Assembly (NCBI RefSeq): GCF_020080835.1
Contig: NC_058165.1
Coordinates: forward strand, 18,783,026-18,847,025
DNA: 64,000 nucleotides
From: Cotesia glomerata
Taxonomy: Eukaryota; Arthropoda; Insecta; Hymenoptera; Braconidae
Direction of reading: 5' to 3'
The notes under the pieces were generated by a model. That model worked only from the letters and a program-made list of their open reading frames with translations. It ran no database searches and was not told where the DNA came from. The first letter of the stretch is position 1, and each line of letters begins with the position of its first letter. Both the position numbers and the translations under genes were made by a program. Below are positions 36,591 to 49,270 of this stretch, piece after piece.

Positions 36591-38135
36591 TTGAAAGATC
36601 CAAAAAATTTTTTTATGTATAAAACTAACAATTTCTATAAATTTCGCGACCCGTTGGTGTGTCTAAATCTCAGTAGTACAACTCCGAGCGTAAATTTAGC
36701 TTCTCAGCAAGAGCTCGGTAGTATTCAAGGGCAAGTAGTAATTCATTGGCGTTAAATGATGTTTATTTGGGTTTTTACGAGTCCTCAACCGGGACTGGGA
36801 TGATGTTGAGACGTGAAACGGGCGTATGGACACCGGGGAAGAGCATCTGGAGCTATTTTGGAGTTTTAAAGCCTCCGGTTTTAAATTCTGGCGGTTCGCC
36901 AGAGTTTTAGCAACTTTTTAAATGAAATAAAAAATAATGATAATGCAAGCGTAAATTTATTAATAATGCTCGCACATGGAATCTAGAGCCAGAGCACACC
37001 ATCAGGCAGATGGATGATTGCGCGTGTGTTGAGAATTAAAGGTCATGAGTGCAACTGGTCGAGTGTTTGGCCTGTTGTTGCTCGTGCCGGCTTACTGTAT
37101 GTATATATACACACAGTTACACACCCAGACATTTAAATAGTACTAATACTTAACTATAACTATAGTGCGGGATACCCTCGATGAAACACACACGAGGCAG
37201 GAAATCTTCCGCGTCATTGACCGCTCCGAGGTAAACGAATTGCGGTGACTGTGTTTGAGAACGTAAATGAATGGCTCATCGACTCGATAATCGAATCTTT
37301 TTTAATTTTTTATATTTTTTTACTCCGTGTATTATTTTTTAAATAAATTTCGTTATTCTTTTGATAATGCTGTCTATTGATAATGCTGTCAATTAATCGC
37401 TTCATCAAGTAGAAACACAACGTCATTTTTTGGTTATAAAAATTTTACTCGCTTTGATTCTCCCTTGTTTAGTACAGGCACAAAGAGTCTGGCTCATATG
37501 CTAAACGGCCCTCTTTATTATTTATTTAAAAACCCGTTTAGTTGATTCAACGAGAATTAGATACTTTTTATCGGGTAATTTTTGTAGATTTTTTTTTTAT
37601 TTCGTAATTATTTCTATCACCCCTACGGACAAATATAGAATTTTATTATTTTTTTGAAGATAAATATTAACAATAAATTTTTATTTTTATATTACTTTAA
37701 ACAAATTTTATTTTTTTTTTTACATAAATTAAATAGTTTAATAAAGAAATGAATTTGGATCAAAAAATTTTATCGAAAAAATTTGACACTATATTAATGA
37801 TTTTTATCTTAGTTAATTTTTTTAAATTTTGATAAAATATTATTATTTAAGTGGATATTGAAAAAAAAAAATTTTTTTTCTAATTAATTAAAAGAAATTT
37901 AGAATTTTTATTAATGATAAAAAATTATATTTTCTTATAGATAAAATTCCCTTTAAAATGAGTACTCACAAGTCTAGTTTTATTTGAAAATATCAATTCG
38001 CGGAAAACTGCGGAAATCCGCGAATTAGAAAAAAAACATTGAAATTTATAATTTTTTTTAATTTTTATATTTATTAATTTTGATAATATTATTTAGGAGT
38101 AATTTCATGAATTTTTATCGAAAAAATAATAATAA
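36591..38135. other. Unique intron sequence, partly GC-richer
   Basis: The segment 36620-37260 is complex (for example GTCCTCAACCGGGACTGGGA, GACACCGGGGAAGAGC). The rest is AT-rich. TTCGCGGAAAACTGCGG at 37988-38004 is a recurring word of the Helitron-like surroundings. Confidence 0.4.
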
Positions 38136-38454
38136 ATAGGAAATTTGCAGTCACTACGTGACTGCTGTGATTTGCGTACTATAAATAAATAAAATTTGGT
38201 TTATTAAATAATGAGTTTTGTTAAATTGTGCTGTACTTTCTTAAATATTGACTTTTTTCAAGATATAAGCTCATTTTGATGTTAGACTCATCAAGAGCTT
38301 TCATTTGAGTACCCACATGCATTTTTGATATATTTTTCATATATACATACATATATATATAATATATATATTTTAAAGAAATAAGCTCATTGCGATGTTA
38401 GACTCATCAAGAGCTTTCATTTGAGTACCCACATGCATTTTTGATATATTTTTC

Positions 38455-38458
<4 letters not shown>

Positions 38459-38502
<44 letters not shown>
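38459..38502. repeat. (TA)n microsatellite
   Basis: About 20 TA units in the AT core of one palindrome module. Confidence 0.85.
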
Positions 38503-38504
<2 letters not shown>

Positions 38505-39038
38505 TATTTTAAAAGAAATAAGCTCATTGCGATGTTAGACTCATCAAGAGCTTTCATTTGAGTACCCACATGCATTTTTGATATATTTTTCATATATATA
38601 TATATATATAATATATATTTCAAAAATATAAGTTCGTCTTGATATTACATTCGTCAAGAGCTTTTATTTGAGTACCCACTTGTATTTTTGATATATTTTT
38701 CATATATACATATATATAATATATATAAATATATAAAATATATAAAAAATTGATGTTGGTACTCAAATGAAAGGTCTTGATGAGTGTAATGTCGGAGTGA
38801 GCTTATATCTTTAAAAATGTTAACCTATAACTAGAAAAATGTTATAATTCGAAATTTTTATTAAAAAAAATCGAAATTCTTTTTAATAAATTAAAAATTT
38901 TCTTTAAAAATTTTAATAAAATTTTTTTGTGATTATTCTTAAGAAAAACGATTTAAATATTAAATTTTAATTATTCTTTTTTAATATTAATACTCAAAAA
39001 TAAATGATAAAATACATTTCTGATATTTTTTTCATATA

Positions 39039-39117
39039 TCGACGGTACTTTGGTAAAACCTCGTATCTTTCATTCAAAATTCATAGAAGATACGAGGTTT
39101 TACCCTAGTACCGTCGA
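39039..39117. mobile_element. 79-bp hairpin MITE in a Helitron-like copy, TA target
   Basis: TCGACGGTACTTTGGTAAAA pairs with TTTTACCCTAGTACCGTCGA, and the inner arms (CCTCGTATCT/AGATACGAGG) also pair, leaving an 18-nt loop. TA flanks both sides. Removing insert and one TA restores the family sequence TTCATATATACATATATAT. Confidence 0.8.
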
Positions 39118-39625
39118 TATACATATATATAATATATATTTTAAAGATATAAGCTCATCCCGATGTTACACTCATCAAAAGCTTTCATTTGAGTACCCAC
39201 ATGCATTTTGATATATTTTTCATATATACATATATATAAAATATATAAATATATGAAAAATTGATGTGGGTACTCAAATGAAAGGTCTCGATGAGTGTAA
39301 TGTCGGGGTGAGCTTATATCTTAAAAAATGTCGATAGTTCACAAAATACAAGGTCATTTGTTAATTATTAATATTTTTAAAGATGTAAGCTCATCTCAAT
39401 ATTACATTGATCAAGAGCTTTCATTTGAGTACTCACATGCATTTTTGATATATTTTTTATATATACATATATATAATATATCTAAATATAAAAAATATAT
39501 GAAAAATTGATGTGGGTACTCAAATGAAAGGTCTCGATGAGTGTAACATCGTGATGAGCTTATTTCTTTAAAAATGTCAATAGTTCACAAGATACAAGGT
39601 CATTTGTTAATTATGTATCTAGAGA

Positions 39626-40734
39626 TATAGTTAGATTTTTAAAAAAATTTAATTAAAAATTTTTTTAAAAAACAAAACTTTTTTCCAGGTAACTCCTTCC
39701 ATCTGTTAATGATTTATTTGTCTCAAAACCCTGAAAATAATATTAAAAACTCTCATCAGTGATTACCGGTGAGCGTATTTATTATACGTTATAATAAAAG
39801 TACTTGAATAATACCAGGAGTGGACAAAGTCGCAATGGGCGGTTGCCAACTGCTCCTGCTGAGTGACTTTCATTGGTCGTCTCAGTCTCACCGTTGGTAG
39901 GGATAAAACTTAACAATATATATAACCTGAGAACATATTTATATTTAAATAGCATCCCAATAATCGCAATTAATATCATTGAAGTAAATAATAAGGACCT
40001 TGAAGCAGCTCGAGTGTAAAAAATAATTCAGTTGATTGTCGGGAGAGAGTGCTCTCATAAATAACGATAGAGCTAGCGCCTAGAGCCAGATCCAAGGGCT
40101 GGATTAAAAAGGCCTTCTATGACTTAGTATCTACTATGTATTTATTAACTCACTATATAACCCACCAGACGTATCCTCTAAAGAAGAGGAGCAGAGAATT
40201 CACTGTTCGCTATTCTGTCGGAGCCATATCGAGTGCTTGCAATTACAAGCTGGTCAACATATAATTATCCCCAATGACCATAAATTACTGGATTTTTATG
40301 CGCAACATTCTTAATTACCCTTTGAATTAACATCAATCAAGCCCCTTAATTATATAGTACTGCAGACGACTCCGGCTATTGCTGACGATGATGCGGTCGA
40401 TGTTGCTCTACACGAGATTAAATTTTTATATTTTACTAGGAGTACCCTTGTTAATTTCTTTTCTTTTTTTTTATACAAGAATTATTGGAAAAAAATTTTA
40501 ATCGTAACAAAAATTTCTTTGTTATATTTTTGATTTAAAAAAAAAAAATTTAATTATCTTTCTAAAAAAAAGTGAAATTAAAATTTTTTTATAGTATTAT
40601 CTTTCTCCCACATGGATAATTAGATTCCGTAGAACAAAAGTATCATGACCTTTGAAAGTACTAATTATCTTGTAATTGCAGCTTGAAGTATAAAAATAAA
40701 CTCGAGAAAATATTTTAATTAATTTTTTTTGGTT
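39626..40734. other. Unique intron sequence
   Basis: No exon was recognised. A 65-codon minus frame (39782-39979) lacks splice support. Complexity is normal at 39760-40440. Confidence 0.4.
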
Positions 40735-42065
40735 ATATATGGCAAAATATAGCGATATATGGCAAAATCTGATTATTTATGACCTAATCTGGAAACGAGA
40801 TTTGGTCATATTTGGCATAATATGGTCATATATGGCAAAAATGGTTATAAATGGCCAAATTTGGTCATATATGACTTAATATGATTATTTATGACCTAAT
40901 CTGGCAACCAGATTTGGCCATATATGGCATAATATGGCAAAATAGTTATATATGAAAAAATCTGGCCATATATAGCATTATTTGATCATATATGGCAAAA
41001 TCTGATTATTTATGACCTAATCTGGAACCCAAATTTGGTCATATATGGCATAATATGGTCATATATAGCAAAAATGGTTATATATGGCAAAATCTGGTCA
41101 TATATGGCAAAATCTGGTCATAAATTTTTTGATGTGAATATTAATGGCTTGATATTATTTTATATGATCGCTAGATATGGCCATATGCAACCTAATCTGA
41201 TCATATATGCCATAATTTATTCATATGTGACCTAATCTGATCATATATGGTCTAATTTAATTATTTAAAGATTGACATAGTCATTTATGGTCACTTTTTT
41301 TGGTCATATGTTACCTAATCTGGTTATATATGGCAAAATCTGGTCATATATTGCATTATTTGATCATATATGACTTAATCTAAATATTTATGACCTAATC
41401 TTGTCACTTGATTTGGTCACATATGGCATAATATCGTTATATATCAAAATATGATCGTATGTTACTTAATATTGTATTTTATGGCAAAATTTGATCATAC
41501 ATAGCAAAATCTGGTCATATATGGCAAAAATGGTCATATATAACTTAATCTGAATATTGATGACCTAATCTGGTCACCTGATTTGGTCATATATGGCCAT
41601 ATATGCTTATGTATAGCAAAATGTGGTCATAAATGGCAAAATCTTGTTATATATGGCAAAAATGGTCATATATGACTTAATCTAAATATTGATGACCTAA
41701 TCTGGTCACCTGATTTGGCCATATATGGCATAATCTGGTTATATATGGCAAAATGTGGTCATATGTTACTTAATATTGTATTATATGGCGAAATCTCGTC
41801 ATATATGGCACAATATGGTTATATATTACTTAATTTGAATATTTATGACCTAATCTGGTCATCTGATTTTGTCATATCTGGCTATATATGTTTATATATG
41901 GCAAAATATGGTCATAAAAGACAAAATCTTGTCATATTCGGCAAAATATGGTCATATGTTACATAATATGGTTATATGTTGCAAAATATGGTCATATGTT
42001 ACCTAATATTGTTCTATATGGCAAAATCTGGTCATATATGGCATAATATGGTCGTAAATGACTTA
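40735..42065 (+). repeat. ATATGGCAAAATCTGGTCAT satellite-like array 2
   Basis: Units of about 19-20 bp (ATATATGGCATAATATGGTC and ATATGGCAAAATCTGGTC) alternate with ATGACCTAATCTGG. Higher-order repeats of 150-190 bp begin at ACCTGATTTGG (for example 41576, 41707) with diverged versions elsewhere. It is related to array 1 at 35010-36590, whose first third shares TATATGGCACAATCTGGTCA. Confidence 0.9.
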
Positions 42066-42995
42066 TTCAAATTTTTTTTCTTTATTTAAAATAAAATAAC
42101 ATAAAATATCTATAAAATAAAAATTCGATCGCTTAACATTGACGTAATTACTATCGCGGTAAAATAAAAATAAATAAATCAATACAAGTAAAATATAAAA
42201 AATTGACCTTTCAACTATATATTCCGGAATTTAAAATAAAAATAAATATTATTTTTCTTAAATGAAAAAAAATTTACAACTTTAATTAGATGATATTTGG
42301 ACATTGTTATTTACCCGTTAGATTTATTCGATTGTCATTTTTCACTCCTATAATTTAGCTTACACCTTTGACATGGGTCTATCTAACTACGGATGGACCG
42401 TATAATTTTATGCTCACATATGTCTATACATATGTATATATATTAATGGTTAAGATACACTTTTAATAGTCGCTATCAGATGAGATCTGACGCATCGCGT
42501 TGCTAAATCTTGACCGCTTTAGATACAATAATGAAATACATACTCATATATACGCTCACAAACACATGCACACGCCCCGCAATCATTATTGCATTTAAAT
42601 CGGCTTTACTAATTGATCCAGTTTCCAAATAACTGCTATTATATATCTCACGGGATTGCTCGATTGTACAATCGCTTCAGGCTGAAATCTACTCTATCTC
42701 TTCTATATGTGTATATTTATGCTATACCCGACAGTTGAAGGTTTAAATTGTTAATTATAGTAATTAATATCACTAAATTAATAAGTTTCTCAAGTAAGAT
42801 ACTATTTTCTTGAGTTTATTTTTATAACACATCATTTTTTAATTATTTTTTTAAATATTATTATTATTATTATTATTTTAATAAAAATTCTTGTAAAATC
42901 ACTTCTAAAAAATTGTATTAAAAGTAATTTGTATGAAAATAAAAAAAAAAAATTTATTTCAATGTTTTTTTCTAATTCGCGGATTTTCGCGGTTT
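42066..42995. other. Unique AT-rich intron sequence
   Basis: It contains (TTA)n at 42859-42877. No gene was found. The end (42972-42999) holds TTCGCGGATTTTCGCGG. Confidence 0.4.
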
Positions 42996-45311
42996 TCTAG
43001 AGACAAAATTAAGAAATGACCTTGTATCTTGTGAACTATTGACATTTTTAAAGATATAAGCTCATCTTGACATTACACTCATCGAGACCTTTCATTTGAG
43101 TACCCACATCGATTTTTCATATATTTATATATTATATATATATGTATATATGAAAAATATATGAAAATGCATGTGGGTACTCAAATGAAAGCTTTTGATA
43201 AGTGTAACATCGGAATGAGCTTATATCATTAAAAATGTCAATATTTAAGATAGTACAGTGCAATTTATCAAAAGTCTTTTATAATTTTTATAATATCATT
43301 TTTTTTTTTAATTATTATTAGAAAAATTTTAATTAGGCTTTTTATCAAAAATTTATAATTTAAAAAATTCATTTCATAATTTTTTTAATTAAATTTTCAC
43401 CGATAGTCAATTTATTACAAGTATTTAGGATGCATTTAAAAAATTCTCTATTTCTAGGGTCATAATTAAAAAATGACCTTGTATCTTGTGAAATATTGAC
43501 ATTTTTAAAGATATGAGCTCATTTTGACATTACACTCATTAAAACCTTTCATTTAAGTACCCACATCAATTTTTCATATATTTTATATATTTATATATAT
43601 TACATATATGTATATATAAAAAATATATCAAAAATACAAGTGGGTACTCAAATGAAAGCTCTTGATGACTGTAACATCAAGATGAGCTTAAATCTTTATA
43701 ATCTTCAATATTTAAGAAAGTACAGTGCAATTTAATAAAAGTCATTATTTAATATAACAAAATTGTATTTATTCATTGTTTAGTCACTTTTAAATGATAT
43801 CATTAAGAGTAACGTATGAAAATTAAAAAAAAATCATTTATTTCAATGTTTTCTTCTAATTCGCGGATTTTTGCGGTTTTCTAGAGACATAATTAAGAAA
43901 TGACGTCGTATGTTGTGAAATATTGACATTTGTAAAGATATAAGCTCATTCTGACATTACACTCATCAAGACCTTTCATTTGAGTACCCACATCAATTTT
44001 TCATATATTTTATATATTTATATATATTACATATATATTACATATATGGACACTGTTATGCATTAATGTGTTAAGTGCTATGGAAATCCTATGAACTTAA
44101 CACACTATTGCATAACAGAGTCCATATGTATATATAAAAAATATATCAAAAATACAAGTGGGTACTCAAATGAAAGCTCTTGATGACTGTAACATCAAGA
44201 TGAGCTTAAATCTTTATAATCTTCAATATTTAAGAAAGTACAGTGCAATTTAACAAAAGTCATTATTTAATATAACAAAATTGTATTTATTCATTGTTTA
44301 GTCACTTTTAAATGATATTATCAAGAGTAACGTATGAAAATTAAAAAAAAATCATTTATTTCAATGTTTTCTTCTAATTCGCAGATTTTTGCGGTTTTCT
44401 AGAGACATAATTAAGAAATGACCTCGTATGTTGTGAAATATTGACATTTGTAAAGATATAAGCTCATTCTGACATTACACTCATCAAGACCTTTCATTTG
44501 AGTACCCACATCAATTTTTCATATATTTTATATATTTATATATATTACATATATATTACATATATGTATATATAAAAAATATATCAAAAATACAAGTGGG
44601 TACTCAAATGAAAGCTTTTGATGACTGTAACATCAAGATGAGCTTATATCTTTATAATCTTCAATATTTAAGAAAGTACAGTGCAATTTAACAAAAGTCA
44701 TTATTTAATATAACAAAATTGTATTTATTCATTGTTTAGTCACTTTTAAATGATATTATTAAGAGTAACTTGTATAAAAATAAAAAAAAAATCATTTATT
44801 TCAATGTTTTCTTCTAATTCGCGGATTTTTGCGGTTTTCTAGAGACATAATTAAGAAATGACCTCGTATGTTGTGAAATATTGACATTTGTAAAGATATA
44901 AGCTCATTCTGACATTACACTCATCAAGACCTTTCATTTGAGTACCCACATCAATTTTTCATATATTTTATATATTTATATATATTATATATATGTATGT
45001 ATGAAAAATATATCAAAAATATAAGTGGGTACTCAAATGAAAGCTCTTGATGAGTCTAACATCAAGATGAGCTTATATCTTTAAAATATGTCATATATAT
45101 GTATATATGAAAAATATATGAAAAATTGATGTGGGTACTCAAATGAAAGCTCTCGATGAGTATATCATCAGAATGAGCTTATATCTTTGATAATATCAAT
45201 ATTTATGAAAGTACAGTGCAATTTAACAAAATTCATTATTTAATAACGCAAAATTCTTTTATTTATACTTCTTAAGTCCCGGCAGTCACGTAGTGACTGC
45301 CAAATTGCTAG
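42996..45311 (+). mobile_element. Helitron-like element, copy 8 (plus), with tandem 440-bp units and full 3' end
   Basis: It begins TCTAGAGACAAAATTAAGAA and ends with the 3' block GTACAGTGCAATTTAACA (45211), hairpin GCAGTCACGTAGTGACTGC (45282-45300) and CTAG (45308-45311) before T. Inside, a 440-bp unit opening GCGGTTTTCTAGAGACATAA repeats from 43873, 44391 and 44831. The second interval is longer because of a 78-bp hairpin insertion. Each unit has one palindrome. There is no coding capacity. Confidence 0.75.
44047..44124. mobile_element. 78-bp hairpin MITE with TA duplication and a sister empty site
   Basis: TGGACACTGTTATGCATTAA and GTGTTAAG at the left pair with CTTAACACACTATTGCATAA and CAGAGTCCA at the right, with a loop of about 20 nt. 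The next tandem unit at the same place (about 44556-44570) reads ACATATATGTATATA without the insert. One TA (44045-44046) is repeated after it (44125-44126). Confidence 0.85.
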
Positions 45312-46340
45312 TTATTATTATTATTATTATTATTATTTTAATAAAAATAATGTTCTAATTCGCAGTTTACCGCAAATTGATATTTTTAAATAAAATTCCC
45401 CGTATAAGTACTTAATTTAAAAAGAATTTTATACTCTATAAATTAATTTATTATTTATATTTTTAACTTAAAAAAAAATATATATTTTAATAATTCTTAT
45501 TAAAAAAATAAATATTTAATTTCAAAGCCACAAAATTCTTTAACAGTGAGCTTTGATACATAGTATAATACATAAGTTGGGTTGTTGGATTCATGGATGG
45601 AGCATAAGTAGAGATAATGCTCGTTTCGTGCGATACCATTCTGTCAGAAATCCACAGGGCTTTTGTTCCGAGTCACGAAATACAAGGATTAAACACACAG
45701 ATGTAATGTCAGTAAGTGTTAAATGCTCGCTGCGATACTCAACGCCGCACACATCTTCACTAACATAATATATCAATGTATAGCACATAATATTTTAGCC
45801 GAGAAATAAAGATGTGCGTGCCAACGCCCAATGTACCCAATGTACATTAATAGAGCCAATAAATTAGGCGCGCAATTAAAAAGTAATTCTTGGAGTATTG
45901 ACGGATCTGTAGTCAAGAAAAAGTAATTGTTGATGTGGACTTGCTGTAAAATTCAGGAAGAACATTTCATCTTTTATGAGCCGAGACCTTACCGGGGGAT
46001 GTGTGTTTATATTTATATAAATGAGGTTGGGCTAAAAATTGTAATTGCAACTGGACGAGTCACATTATTCATTAGACATTAAAGATTGTACGTGTATTGT
46101 AAGTGTATGGGTGCATTAAACTTTGAATTACCACAAATAGAACTTTTAAGCATGCACGCAAGCCATTATAATACTAAAAACTCCCCTTCTGTATTTCAGA
46201 TGCTTGCTCGGGCTTATATATATCACGCGTTTAGGTACGCTCCCAACTGCCGGTTTAATATCTCATGCTGTGCTAGGAGCGTGTGTGGTAATTTTACACA
46301 TGGTTTGATTGTAATTTTTCGAATTGGAAATTAATTTTGA
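45312..46340. other. Unique intron sequence
   Basis: The segment 45540-46330 has moderate complexity. Overlapping frames on both strands (45553-45788) and an 82-codon frame (46086-46334) have no domain. TTCGCAGTTTACCGC at 45359 is another member of the recurrent GCGG dyad. Confidence 0.35.
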
Positions 46341-46735
46341 GCCGGAAAAATATTTTTTTTGACAAGAAAATTCACTTATTGAAAAATTAATTCTCTTGCT
46401 TTAAGAAATAGGTATCTTGATACAGAAAATTTATTCAAGTCAAGAAAATCTTGTATTGAAAAAATTCAGCCTCGAGCTCCTAAAAATTTAGTTCTTGATA
46501 GAAGTTAATTTTCTTGTCTTGAGAAAATTTCTCTCTTGCTACAAAAAATTGAATATGAAGATAGAAGTTAATTTTCATTAATATTTTTATTGATTAACGT
46601 GTCAATTGGTAAGATCAAATAATATTTCATCATTTTTTTTTCATTCAATATGTATAATTGCACGGTAAAATAATATAAAATGGGTATCAAATATTCTCGA
46701 GAAAAATTTTGAGCCTACAATTTTGTTCTCCAGCT
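46341..46735 (+). repeat. Dispersed repeat rich in CAAGAAAATT, copy 1
   Basis: Recurs inverted at 57420-57745. Shared words include GATAGAAGTTAATTTTC, TGTCAATTGGTAAGATCAA and TTTCATCATTTTATTTCATT-like. It is probably a MITE or the end of a larger element. Confidence 0.65.
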
Positions 46736-47781
46736 AAGAAATTTTTCTTTCTGTGCAAATAACTAAAATTTTGCTTTGTTAAATAATAACTTTTGTTAAA
46801 TTGCACTGTACTTTCATAAATATTGACGTTTTTGAAGTTATAAGCTCATCCCGATGTTACACTCATCAAGAGCTTTCATTTGAGTACCCACTTGCATTTT
46901 TGATATATTTTTCATATATACATATATGTTATATATATAAATATATAAAATATATGAAAAATTTATGTGGGTACTTAAATAAAAGGTCTTGATGAGTGTA
47001 ATGTCAGAATGAGCTTATATCTTTAAAAATGTCAATATTTCACAACATACAAGGTCATTTCTTAATTATGTCTCTAGAAAACCGCAAAAATCCGCAAATT
47101 AGAAGAAAACATTGAAATAAATAATTTTTTTTTAATTTTCATACAAGTTACTCTTAATAATATCATTTAAAAGTGATTAAACAATGAATAAATACAATTT
47201 TGTTATATTAAATAATGACTTTTGTTAAATTGCACTGTACTTTCTTAAATATTGAAGATTATAAAGATATAAGCTCATCTTGATGTTACACTCATCAAGA
47301 GCTTTCATTTAAGTACCCACATGCATTTTTAATATATTTTTCATATATACATATATATAATATATATTTTGAAAATATAAGCTCATCTTCATGTTAGACT
47401 CATCAAAAGCTTTCATTTAAGTACCCACATGCATTTTTGATATATTTTTCATATATACATATATGTAATATATATAAATATATAAAATATATGATAAATT
47501 GATGTGGGTGCTCAAATGAAAGGTCTCGATATGTGTAACATCAAGATGAGCTTATATCTTTAAAAATGTCAATTTATATCTATAAAAATGTTAAAATTCG
47601 AAATTTTGATTTAAAAAAATCAAAATTTTTTTCAAGAATTGTAAAACTTTCATTAAAAATTTTAATAAATTTTTTTTGTAATTATTCTTAAAAAAAAAGA
47701 TTTAAATATAAATATTGATAATTATTTTTTAATATTAATACTCAAAAATAAATGATAAAATGCATTTTGATATATTTTAAT

Positions 47782-47807
47782 ATATACATATATATATATA
47801 TATATAT

Positions 47808-47883
<76 letters not shown>

Positions 47884-47892
47884 TATATATAT
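47782..47892. repeat. (TA)n microsatellite at a transposon insertion point
   Basis: About 45 TA units with a TTGATAT interruption near 47808. The transposon inserted in this tract. Confidence 0.9.
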
Positions 47893-48717
47893 TAGAGTGG
47901 TCCAAAAAACAAAAGTTTTTTGCCTATCATCTTAAAAGCTTTTCTAAGGTATAAAAAAAATTCCCTTCAAAGCGCAGCTTGATATCTCAATTCTTCATGA
48001 AGCTCAATGAATTTTTATTTTCCCATGTAAATAACACGTAAAAAAATTTTATTTACGTTTTCATCCGGTAAAATTACGAAAAAAAATTTTTTATGCATTT
48101 TTCGTCAATTATTTTTGTAGGAAATTTAATTCTCTACAAAAAAGTACTGAGGTAGTTTTTTCGTTATCTTAACGAGTAAAAAGTTATTGAGCTTTAAATA
48201 CTCGCACAAAAGAAAATTTGAACGAAGATAGTTTCAAAGCATCTTTTCGAAAACTTTTTTGGTAACTGCATGTATTTATTTCAAAATTTATCAAAGTAGA
48301 CTGTTTCTAATATAATTAACACATGTCTTTTGGTGAAGTATTAACTGTGAATTATGAATAATTTTTCTCATTACAATTTGGATATTTTTTCCTATGAGCA
48401 ATGATTTTTTAAAATTGAACTTGAATTTCATTACGGAATCTGAATCAAGAGCAAGCTAGTTCTTCCGGATGTATACTGAATTTAATTTTTTTATTTAAGA
48501 ACATATAGGACAGGTGAATATTTAAATTTTGAACACGATGCTGGGACGCTTTTTGACCGAATGAAAAATCATGAAACTTTGCAGGAGAACGTAAATAGAA
48601 GTCCTTCGTGAATTGATTCTCTTATTTTTAAATTTAATCTTTGAAAAAAAAATGATAAATAAACAGGTAGAGTTCGTTCGTAAAACTGCCTTATCTCAGG
48701 AGTCATCACATATTTAA

Positions 48718-49249
48718 GGTAGTACGGTTATGAAAGCAATATTTCAAGAAATCCTCGAAACTTTGAATATAAGTCATTAAATACATAATACATATGCTGT
48801 TAAAATTTGAAGACGATTTACCACACCAAGCTCGAGATAATTGCAATTGAAAATGACATTTTTGTACATGTAACATAGGAGAAGCGTGGGAAAATGACAG
48901 TATTTTTAATTTTTTCCATCGAAAGAATTTCAAGACTTTATCAAAAAACTAGTAGATTGAAGAATATGATATTTCGAACAATTAAAAAAAAATGAAAATT
49001 TTTTACCATGTAGTTTTCGAGATTAATTAAAATCAATTTCACTTTTAGAGGATTATTTTTAGGAGAGGGGGTACAAAAAACAGCCGCTAGTCACTGAAAC
49101 CGTAGTGTGTGTGTATATGTATAGAGAATATAGTAGTGACGAGTACAGTAACGTTAAAAAATCTTAACCTACAACCTTAGCTCTGTCGATACGTATAACA
49201 TGGATAGCGAGTCAAAATTTTTGATCTGGATTGTCGCGGAGGTACTACC
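48718..49249. mobile_element. Nested 532-bp element with TTAA target site
   Basis: The ends are GGTAGTAC and GTACTACC, directly flanked by TTAA on both sides (48714-48717, 49250-49253). TTAA duplication is typical of piggyBac and Kolobok groups. The TIR is only about 8 bp by eye. It has no transposase and is nested in the larger TIR transposon. Confidence 0.7.
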
Positions 49250-49270
49250 TTAAGTAAACTAGTATACGTT

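Larger units (their letters stand above)
38136..39625 (-). mobile_element. Helitron-like element, copy 7 (minus), with both ends
   Basis: The left end holds the 3' hairpin GCAGTCACTACGTGACTGC (38147-38165), preceded by a decayed CTAG (TAGG). The inverted 3' block (GTTAAATTGTGCTGTAC) lies at about 38219. The right end is TATCTAGAGA, the inverse of the TCTCTAGATA start, ending 39625 before a T. At least five palindrome arms in tandem lie inside, with a hairpin MITE at 39039-39117. This copy gives the best evidence that hairpin end and TCTCTAG start belong to one element. Confidence 0.7.
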
